Below are positions 17,484 through 27,600 of a stretch of 64,000 bases of DNA, piece after piece. The notes beneath the pieces are model-generated. The model saw only the letters and a list, made by a program, of their open reading frames with translations, was not told the DNA's origin and searched no databases. A program made the position numbers and the translations under genes. Source of the stretch: Paenimyroides aestuarii (GTDB lineage: Bacteria; Bacteroidota; Bacteroidia; Flavobacteriales; Flavobacteriaceae). Each line of letters opens with the position of its first letter. Within the stretch, counting starts at the first letter, position 1. The stretch covers positions 992,001 through 1,056,000 of the forward strand of contig NZ_CP102382.1 of NCBI RefSeq assembly GCF_024628805.1, in the 5' to 3' direction.

Positions 17484-18131
17484 ATGAAAAATAATGTAAA
17501 GAATTACAAAATCATAACAGCTGATGACCACAGTGTGGTTACAAAATCGCTTGGTTTCATATTGAAAGATATGTACAGCAATGCAGAGGTTTATGAGTTA
17601 GACAATCTTAGCGAGGTAATGAAAAAGATAGAATCAACAAGCATAGATTTGTTGATATTAGACGTGTCATTTCCCGACGGAAATTCTTTAAATTTAATTC
17701 CTACCTTGCGAAAGCTGCAACCACATTTAAAAATATTAATATTTTCTGGTCACGACGAAGACATCTATGCCGTTCGTTATGTGCAAGCCGGCGCAAGTGG
17801 GTATTTAAACAAATTAAGCAACGAAGCCGAAATTCAAAACGCCATTCATACCGTGATGAATTCGGGAAAATATTTTAGTAAATACATCCAAGAAAAAATC
17901 ACCGACAGTTACCTCTTCAGAAAGCCCATAAACCCTATGGATCAACTCTCAAACCGCGAGTTGGAAATAGCCCGTTTAATGGTTGAAGGATACGGTAATT
18001 TAGAAATTTGCGCAGCATTAGATTTGCAAAAATCAACAGTGAGCACTTACAAAACCCGCATCTTTGAAAAACTAGATGTAGAAAACCTATCCGACCTTAT
18101 ACAACTATTCAGCCTTTATAAAGAAGTTTAA
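17484..18131 (+). CDS. NarL/LuxR-type response regulator (215 aa)
   Basis: The receiver domain has D14/D15 and phosphoacceptor D60 (LLILDVSFPDG). The C-terminal LuxR-type HTH spans about 148-210 (LSNRELEIARLMVEGYGNLE, then STVSTYKTRIFEKL). It is co-transcribed with the kinase at 15679 and closed by a terminator at 18140. The palindromic operators at 18169-18206 begin only 38 bp after its stop. LuxR-type regulators bind such dyads as dimers, which makes this protein one candidate to control the adhesin operon. Confidence 0.93.
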   Translation: MKNNVKNYKIITADDHSVVTKSLGFILKDMYSNAEVYELDNLSEVMKKIESTSIDLLILDVSFPDGNSLNLIPTLRKLQPHLKILIFSGHDEDIYAVRYVQAGASGYLNKLSNEAEIQNAIHTVMNSGKYFSKYIQEKITDSYLFRKPINPMDQLSNRELEIARLMVEGYGNLEICAALDLQKSTVSTYKTRIFEKLDVENLSDLIQLFSLYKEV

Positions 18132-18139
18132 AAAACCTT

Positions 18140-18168
18140 AAAATCCGCTTTTAAAAGCGGATTTTTTT
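18140..18168 (+). terminator. Terminator of kinase-regulator operon
   Basis: A perfect palindrome with half-stem AAAATCCGCTTTT is followed by a T-run. The T-run directly adjoins the operator at 18169. Confidence 0.9.
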
Positions 18169-18206
18169 TAGAACAAATTCTACTGCTTACCTAGAACAAG
18201 TTCTAC
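18169..18206 (+). promoter_or_regulatory. Tandem palindromic operators of the adhesin operon
   Basis: TAGAACAAATTCTAC (18169-18183) and TAGAACAAGTTCTAC (18192-18206) lie in the same orientation with starts 23 bp apart. The second contains a perfect 14-bp palindrome. The first is identical to the site at 3328-3342 (reverse) upstream of the other secreted-protein locus. They sit just upstream of the promoter element at 18229, as expected for activator sites. Confidence 0.6.
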
Positions 18207-18228
18207 AAATAGTTGCATTTGAAGTAAT

Positions 18229-18236
18229 TACTTTTG
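18229..18236 (+). promoter_or_regulatory. -7 element of the adhesin operon
   Basis: TACTTTTG fits TAnnTTTG and lies 76 bp upstream of the small secreted protein ATG. No -33 TTTG is present at the usual spacing, consistent with dependence on an activator bound at 18169-18206. Confidence 0.55.
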
Positions 18237-18311
18237 TTCTCAATAAAATGGGTATAAATATTCTTTTCACAGCAACATTTATGCCTTAGTAATTAACTTA
18301 AATTTACTTTT

Positions 18312-18674
18312 ATGAGAATTAATTATGTTCTTAAAAGGGCAAAGCATGTATTGTGTATCCTTACCTTACTCACAGGATTTGCACTGCATGCCCAAAACCT
18401 AACAATTAATTTTCCATTGAGCAAAAGTGTGCAAGCATCCACATCGAACCATTTTGGATTGATGAGTTGCAATGCCACATTACTTGAAAAACAAAGTACA
18501 ACAATCACACCAAATCTATGTGATTTTGAAAATGTAAAGACAAGCAACATTTGTTCTTTAGGAAAAGAAAGCAAAGATCTTGCCAAAAAAACAAGACGTA
18601 TTGCTGAAAATGGAGGTGGTGCCAATGCACCTAATCTAAGGAATGGATTTAACTTTAAAACCAGTGCCTTATGA
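18312..18674 (+). CDS. Small secreted protein coupled to the giant adhesin (120 aa)
   Basis: A signal peptide (MRINYVLKRAKHVLCIL, hydrophobic stretch, then LHAQ) leads into a short mature protein with no known domain. A basic patch (KDLAKKTRRIAENGGG) precedes the C-terminus PNLRNGFNFKTSAL, which resembles that of the protein ending at 1994. The stop overlaps the ATG of the 3791-residue protein (ATGA), as at the other locus. The same position, size class, signal peptide and tail make these two genes paralogues in role. The function is unknown; secretion accessory or co-secreted partner are possibilities. Confidence 0.75.
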   Translation: MRINYVLKRAKHVLCILTLLTGFALHAQNLTINFPLSKSVQASTSNHFGLMSCNATLLEKQSTTITPNLCDFENVKTSNICSLGKESKDLAKKTRRIAENGGGANAPNLRNGFNFKTSAL

Positions 18675-21600
18675 AGAAATTTTATTTAATACTTTTAAGT
18701 TTCCTTTTTTTAGCAACAAATTTTAGTTTCGGTCAAGTATGTGATGCACCAGGAAGTGTTGTTGCAACTATTAATACCTCGCCAAATACCTGCGCAGGTA
18801 ATGGCAGTATTACAGCTACATTCAATACAGTAAATTACACTACTATTGAATTGTTATTAAACGGATCTGTATTGCAATCAACGGTTAATCCAACAAGTCC
18901 TTTCACATTTTCAAACTTGCAAGCAAATGCCAATTATCAAGTGCGTTTTGTGTGCTCGTTAGATAATAGTGTAGTGTATTCAAATACATCAAACATTAAT
19001 GTTGCAGAAAATTATGTGGCTATAACCGATGCTACTATTGCAATATCTGATGTTTGTACCAATTTCACTCAGGGAGGAACTTTTACAATTAGCGGAGTTG
19101 TTGGTGGAAATGCACCATATGAATATTCAGTTATTCAAAACTCAAATCCTGATTACGACGATACTTTAAGTACGTATTCGCCGAGTAATGTTATTAATGT
19201 GTCGGCCTTTGGAACCTATCAAATACGTATCAAAGACGCTTGTGATAACTATGCTACTTTTACTCGAACACTTGCGCCAAGTATTCCTGCTATTAATTTT
19301 AGCTGGAGGCCTAAGAAAGTTTGTGGTGGCAATACTGCAGAGGGATATTATTGGTTTGCCAATATTTCGGCTACATCAACACCAATAACAGACGCTACTT
19401 TAATTGCATATGGTGGCGTACATCTTTTAATAAGAGATACCAATGCATCTGGTGCTATATTGTTTGATGGTACTTATACAGGGGGGAATTTTGTGTATAC
19501 AGAAAGCCCAAGCCATACTTACTATGTAGAAACAACAAATGCATGTGGATTGGTAAGTACTTATATACATAATTTGAATAGTGGTGATTATCCAGAATAT
19601 GAAACGATTGACGCAATTGTTTCAACAAGTGGATGTGGTGCATCAAGTGGTATGACTATTTATGCTGAAACCAATAAAACTTATTGGAGATACCCAATTC
19701 AAGTTACGGTTACAAATTCTTCTGGAAGCATTGTTTATACGAATCCTAGCGTTTCGGCAGATTCTAATTGGACAACTCCAAGCCTTCCTTTCGGAACCTA
19801 TACTGTTACGTATGTTGATCAGTGTGGAGATACCTTGTCAGAAGTTGTGAATGATCCTTCTGGCGCAGGACAACCTACATTGGTTACGCATGCTTTTAGA
19901 AAATACCACTGTGGATCTACCGGACCTTTATCACAGACAGGAGCAACCCAACTTGTTGTAGCAATCAACGGTTATTTACCTGACCGTGCAAATGCTGTTG
20001 TTACCATAACAGCGGGTCCATCTAACGTTGGAGTTAATGCAACTGTTTTAGACGGTGAATACTGGGGATGGACCAATGTGGTGCCAGGAACCTATACCAT
20101 TTCTTACACCTCTTGTGGAGTAACCAATACAGCTACTGTAAGTGTACCAGCAACAGGTAGTCATCTATTGCAACAAAGTTTAACTTCTACCGCTCAATCG
20201 TTTTGTGCGCAAGGAGGAACTATCACTTCAACTAAAATTTATAACGGAGCATATTCGAGCATTGTGGAGCTTTTAGACAACTCTGGCAGTGTAATCGGTA
20301 GCAGTATTTCAGGAACATTTAGCAACATTCCAGCAGGTACTTACTCTACAAGAATGAGAGTGACCTATTGTAATGATGACTTTTATTTTATAGATGGAAA
20401 CAGTGTTACCATCACAAACCAGTCAACAGGTCCAATTATTTCCTCGTCGATAGGTGTGGTTTGTGAAGATGCAGCAGGTAATCCATTGTCAACAGGATCA
20501 GCGAACGTAGTCTTGAACGGAGTTGCGCCGTTAACGCTAAATTATAGATTACAAGGAACATCAACATGGACAGCCATAAACAATGCACCTTCGAATATTA
20601 CTATTAGCAATTTAACGTCAAATGCGGTTTATGAACTTCAATTACTTGATGCTTGCGGTGGTACGTTTAATTCTTCAGTATTAATTAATACAATCGGTGC
20701 ATTAGTAACATCAAATACAGTACATCCTTGCGAAAACGCACCTTATAATTTAGAGATGCCGTTTTATGCAGGGGCTACTTATGAATGGACTAATCCGCAG
20801 GGAGCAGTTGTTTCAAATACACGAAGCTATCCAATTGCTAATTACATCTCTTCATATAACGGAACGTACACTTGTAAAATTACTTGGAGCAATTGTATCA
20901 CTAGATATGCAAATGTAACATTAGATTCTCAGCAATGTAACGAACCTCTTGCTATTACCGCAGTAGATGATGCATTTGGACCTACTCCAATAGCTTCAAC
21001 TCCAACTGTTGTAGGAAATGTTTATGTAAATGATTTACTAAATGGAACAGCATTTGTGCCGTCACAAGTTACCTTAACTTCTACACCAACTGCTCAATTG
21101 TCAATTGATCCGGCTACAGGAGATGTAACTGTTGCGGCAAACACACCTGTGGGAACATACACCATCGACTATACAATTTGTGATGCTGTAAATCCTACTA
21201 TTTGTGATACGGCTACGGTGACTGTAGAAGTAATAAGCGGTTTAACTCCTTATGACTGTGCTAACGGTTTAGGGTATATTTTTACCAATACAAATACAGC
21301 TTCTTCTCCACAAAATTGGATTACAGGTTTATATTCTATTGATATTGCAACATCGGATGTTAATTTAGTAAAAGATCCGATAATAGACGGAACCACTCGC
21401 AGATTTATCAATGCAGTAGGATATAATGTTCTAGATAATTATATGTATGGAATTCGTCAATATTCGAATAATATTGTTCGTATCGGAGCAGACGGAAGTA
21501 CTGAATTTTTAAATGTTCCTGGTTTAGGAAACACAATTGGTTATGCCTCTGGAGATGTATCTTCTGATGGAATATTATTTGCGCATAGTAAAAATACCAA

Positions 21601-24600
21601 TGAATTAATTTCTGTTGATTTAAATCCTTCATCTCCTGATTATCTTACAAAAATTGTAAGAACTACGGTATCTACAAACTTTGATGATTTTGCTTTTAGT
21701 CCAGTTGACAATATTATTTATGGTGTAACTGAAACCCCTGCTAGATTGTTTAAATTTGTACCAAGCACTAACACATTTACTATAATTGGTGTAGTTAACG
21801 GAATAAATCCTACAAATACAGGTTCGTTTGGTACAGCTTTTATGGATAACTTAGGAAACTTGTATTTTGCAAATAATTCAACTGGAGATATGTATAAGAT
21901 ATCTCAGCCACATATAGCAACAGGTCCAGTTACCGCTTCTCAATATACTAATTTGAGCATACAAGCTCCTGGCGAAGGTGCTCGTTGTCCAAACGCTGCC
22001 ATAGCTCCTGTAGCAATCGCTGATGAATTTTGTACACCTTCAAATAGTACTTCAGTAGTAACTTTTAATGTTGTTTCTAATGATAATGCGGGTACTTACC
22101 CAATCAATCCATTATCAACAATGTTAATTGACCCAGTAACTTCGGCACAAGTAGCTTCGGTGACTATCGCAGGTCAAGGAACATTCACTATAAATGCTAC
22201 TTCAGGTGCAATTGATTTTACACCAGTTACCTCTTATACTGGAACATCAATCAGTTATGTAATTGCTGATGATCAAGGAAACTATTCTTCTCCAGCAGTT
22301 GTAACAGGAACGGTTTGTCCAGCGCCATCTATTGCAGTAACCAAAGACGGCGTTTTAGATTTAGGAGCAGACAATACGGCAAGCGAAGGAGACCTCATTA
22401 CTTATAGTTTTGAAGTGACCAATACCGGAAATGTAACCTTAACTAATGTACATATAGATGACGCTACTTTAGGGTTGAGCAACATTGTGGTAACTCCAAG
22501 TACGTTAGCACCAGGAGATACTGGAACTGCTTCAGCTACCTATGCTATTACGCAAGCAGATATTAACGCAGGACAAGTAGATAACTTAGCTGTTGTAACG
22601 GGAACCCCACCAAGTGGGCCAGATGTAACAGGTGAATCTACCGATCCAACGCCGTGTCCAACATGTACACCAATTGACCCAACATGTACAGATTGTACGA
22701 TTGTAGAAATTGAGGATGCGCCATCTATTGCAGTAACCAAAGACGGAGTTTTAGATTTAGGAGCAGACAATACGGCAAGCGAAGGAGACCTCATTACTTA
22801 TAGTTTTGAAGTGACCAATACCGGAAATGTAACCTTAACTAATGTACATATAGATGACGCTACTTTAGGGTTGAGCAACATTGTGGTAACTCCAAGTACG
22901 TTAGCACCAGGAGATACTGGAACTGCTTCAGCTACCTATGCTATTACGCAAGCAGATATTAACGCAGGACAAGTAGATAACTTAGCTGTTGTAACGGGAA
23001 CCCCACCAAGTGGGCCAGATGTAACAGGTGAATCTACCGATCCAACGCCGTGTCCAACATGTACACCAATCGACCCAACATGTACAGATTGTACGATTGT
23101 AGAAATTGAGGATGCGCCATCTATTGCAGTAACCAAAGACGGAGTTTTAGATTTAGGAGCAGACAATACGGCAAGCGAAGGAGACCTCATTACTTATAGT
23201 TTTGAAGTGACCAATACCGGAAATGTAACCTTAACTAATGTACATATAGATGACGCTACTTTAGGGTTGAGCAACATTGTGGTAACTCCAAGTACGTTAG
23301 CACCAGGAGATACTGGAACTGCTTCAGCTACCTATGCTATTACGCAAGCAGATATTAACGCAGGACAAGTAGATAACTTAGCTGTTGTAACGGGAACCCC
23401 ACCAAGTGGGCCAGATGTAACAGGTGAATCTACCGATCCAACGCCGTGTCCAACATGTACACCAATCGACCCAACATGTACAGATTGTACGATTGTAGAA
23501 ATTGAGGATGCGCCATCTATTGCAGTAACCAAAGACGGAGTTTTAGATTTAGGAGCAGACAATACGGCAAGCGAAGGAGACCTCATTACTTATAGTTTTG
23601 AAGTGACCAATACCGGAAATGTAACCTTAACTAATGTACATATAGATGACGCTACTTTAGGGTTGAGCAACATTGTGGTAACTCCAAGTACGTTAGCACC
23701 AGGAGATACTGGAACTGCTTCAGCTACCTATGCTATTACGCAAGCAGATATTAACGCAGGACAAGTAGATAACTTAGCTGTTGTAACGGGAACCCCACCA
23801 AGTGGGCCGGATGTAACAGGTGAATCTACCGATCCAACGCCGTGTCCAACATGCACACCAATCGACCCAACATGTACAGATTGTACGATTGTAGAAATTG
23901 AGGATGCGCCATCTATTGCAGTAACCAAAGACGGAGTTTTAGATTTAGGAGCAGACAATACGGCAAGCGAAGGAGACCTCATTACTTATAGTTTTGAAGT
24001 GACCAATACCGGAAATGTAACCTTAACTAATGTACATATAGATGACGCTACTTTAGGGTTGAGCAACATTGTGGTAACTCCAAGTACGTTAGCACCAGGA
24101 GATACTGGAACTGCTTCAGCTACCTATGCTATTACGCAAGCAGATATTAACGCAGGACAAGTAGATAACTTAGCTGTTGTAACGGGAACCCCACCAAGTG
24201 GGCCAGATGTAACAGGTGAATCTACCGATCCAACGCCGTGTCCAACATGTACACCAATCGACCCAACATGTACAGATTGTACGATTGTAGAAATACCAAA
24301 CAGCACTTTTGCAGAGAACGATATCAACAATACCTTTGTAGATACCCCGGTATCAGGCAATGTATTGACCAATGATTACGATGTAGAAGGTCATACACAA
24401 ACGGTAACACCATCAAACACCACTACAGCAGAAGGAACATTAGTTCTAAATGCAGACGGCACGTACACGTTTACTCCGGCAACAGGTTTTGAAGGAACAT
24501 TTGTTCACACTTATACAGTATGTGATGATGGAACCCCTCAAGCATGTGCTACAGCAACGTTGACCATTGAAGTGATGCCTAGTCCGAATGTGCCAGGAAC

Positions 24601-27600
24601 ACCAAATGATGTGGTAGCGAACGATGATACAGCAACCACTCCAGAGGGTCAACCTGTAACAATTGATGTATTAGCGAATGATTTCGATCCAAATGGTGAT
24701 ACTTTGGGAACACCAACAGTAGTTACGCCACCAACAAACGGAACATTTGATCCAACAACAGGCGTTTACACACCAAATCCAGGATTTGTAGGAGAAGATA
24801 CCTTCACGTACCAAGTATGTGATAATGGAACTCCACAAGCATGTGATACTGCAGAAGTAACAATTACTGTAGTACCATCAAGCAGTACCAATGCAACGTA
24901 TGCAAATGACGATGCGTATAATGGAGATCAATACCAACCAATCAATGGCAGCGTATTAGATAACGATACAGATCCAGAAGGACACACCCAAACGGTTTCA
25001 TCAAATACCCAACCACAAAACGGAACGGTAGTAATGAATCCAGACGGAACCTTTGTTTACACCCCAACAGGCGAGTACTCAGGGCCAGATCAGTTTACAT
25101 ATACCGTATGTGACAATGGAACACCGCAAGCGTGTGACACCGCAACAGTTTATTTAACAATAAACCCAGCTAACAGCACTTTTGCAGAGAACGATATCAA
25201 CAATACCTTTGTAGATACCCCGGTATCAGGCAATGTATTGACCAATGATTACGATGTAGAAGGTCATACACAAACGGTAACACCATCAAACACCACTACA
25301 GCAGAAGGAACATTAGTTCTAAATGCAGACGGCACGTACACGTTTACTCCGGCAACAGGTTTTGAAGGAACATTTGTTCACACTTATACAGTATGTGATG
25401 ATGGAACCCCTCAAGCATGTGCTACAGCAACGTTGACCATTGAAGTGATGCCTAGTCCGAATGTGCCAGGAACACCAAATGATGTGGTAGCGAACGATGA
25501 TACAGCAACCACTCCAGAGGGTCAACCTGTAACAATTGATGTATTAGCGAATGATTTCGATCCAAATGGTGATACTTTGGGAACACCAACAGTAGTTACG
25601 CCACCAACAAACGGAACATTTGATCCAACAACAGGCGTTTACACACCAAATCCAGGATTTGTAGGAGAAGATACCTTCACGTACCAAGTATGTGATAATG
25701 GAACTCCACAAGCATGTGATACTGCAGAAGTAACAATTACTGTAGTACCATCAAGCAGTACCAATGCAACGTATGCAAATGACGATGCGTATAATGGAGA
25801 TCAATACCAACCAATCAATGGCAGCGTATTAGATAACGATACAGATCCAGAAGGACACACCCAAACGGTTTCATCAAATACCCAACCACAAAACGGAACG
25901 GTAGTAATGAATCCAGACGGAACCTTTGTTTACACCCCAACAGGCGAGTACTCAGGGCCAGATCAGTTTACATATACCGTATGTGACAATGGAACACCGC
26001 AAGCGTGTGACACCGCAACAGTTTATTTAACAATAAACCCAGCGAACACTACACATGCGATTGATGATATCAATAATACCTTTGTAGATACCCCGGTATC
26101 AGGTAATGTATTGACCAATGATTTCGATGTAGAAAGTCATGACCAAGAGGTTACATCCAATACAAATCCTACAAATGGTTCGCTTGTAATGAATCCGGAT
26201 GGAAGCTATACATACACACCAAATTCAGGGTTTGTAGGAGTAGATTCATTTGAATATACAATATGTGATAGTGGAAATCCACAAGCATGTGATACGGCTA
26301 CTGTAACTATTAATGTGGAAGATTTAATTACTCCAACTGATAATAGTGTAGTAGCAAATAACGACGCAGTTATAACCGAAGAAGGGCAAGCAATTACAAT
26401 TTCTGTATTAGCAAATGATTTTGACCCTCAAGAAGACTCGTTTACAATTACGCCAGGATCTGTAACTACTCCTTCAAATGGAACAGTTACTGTAAATCTA
26501 GATGGGACAATAACATATACACCAAACCCAGGATTTGTTGGAGAAGATTCATTTGAATATACAATATGTGATAATGAAACTCCACAGGCATGTGACACCG
26601 CTACAGTAATTGTAACAGTATTACCGGTTAGTAATATAAACGGAACTATCGCTGTAGATGATGCATACTTCATAGATTGTAGTTTAGTAGTTAATTATAA
26701 TTTATTAGATAATGACTACGATTTAGAAGGCGATATGCAATTAATAAACACCATAGCAGTTGTGCAACCACAACATGGAACGGTGACAATCAACAGTAAT
26801 GGAACGTTTACTTATACTGCAACGGGATGTTATACTGGACCTGATAGTTTTGTTTACCAAATTTGTGATAGTGGCAATCCGGTTGCTTGTGATTATGCAA
26901 CAGTTTACTTGTTGATTAATCCACCTTCAGTAACACTACCATCAAACGAATCGTCAACAGTAGCATGTATATCAGAAGCAGTAGCACCTGCATTACCTGA
27001 GGTAACAGACAGTTGTGGCAACGTATTGGCACCAAGTGCTCCGGTAATATCAGCGGCACCTTCATGTGAAGGAGATATAAGCTACACCTACACTTATACC
27101 GATTGTCAAGGGAACAGCCACGATTGGGTTTACACCTACACCATTGAGCGTGCAGATTTCACGATGCCAGCCAATGGAATGTCAGCGGTAGCATGTCCTG
27201 CAGACGCGGTAGCACCGGTATTACCTGTAGTAACGGACAACTGCGGCAATGTATTAACACCAAGTGCTGCGGTAGTAACCGAGTTACCCACACCGATATG
27301 TGAAGGAATAATCAGTTATACCTATACCTACACAGATTGTGAAGGCAACAGCCACGATTGGGTTCACACGTATATAGTAGAGCGTAAAGACTTCAGTGTA
27401 CCGGCAAACGGCTCATCCACGGTAGCATGTATATCAGCAGCAGTAGCACCAACCAGCTTACCAACGGTAACTGATAACTGCGGAAATGTATTAACGCCGG
27501 TAAGTTCCTTTATAGGGGGTACATACGACGGATGTTCTGGAACGCGTACTTACAACTACCAATACCAGGATTGTGAAGGCTACTCGCATATTTGGACCTA

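Noticed and set aside
18169-18206. LytTR binding sites by the published consensus
   Set aside because: The motif is a dyad and does not fit the nine-base direct-repeat LytTR consensus well, so I leave the regulator open.
22322-24293. CRISPR array
   Set aside because: The direct repeats are 396 bp, in frame and without unique spacers; they encode protein domains.
22540-24372. Five repeated minus-strand frames of 82-84 codons
   Set aside because: They are antisense shadows of the 396-bp adhesin repeats, with no start context or independent conservation.
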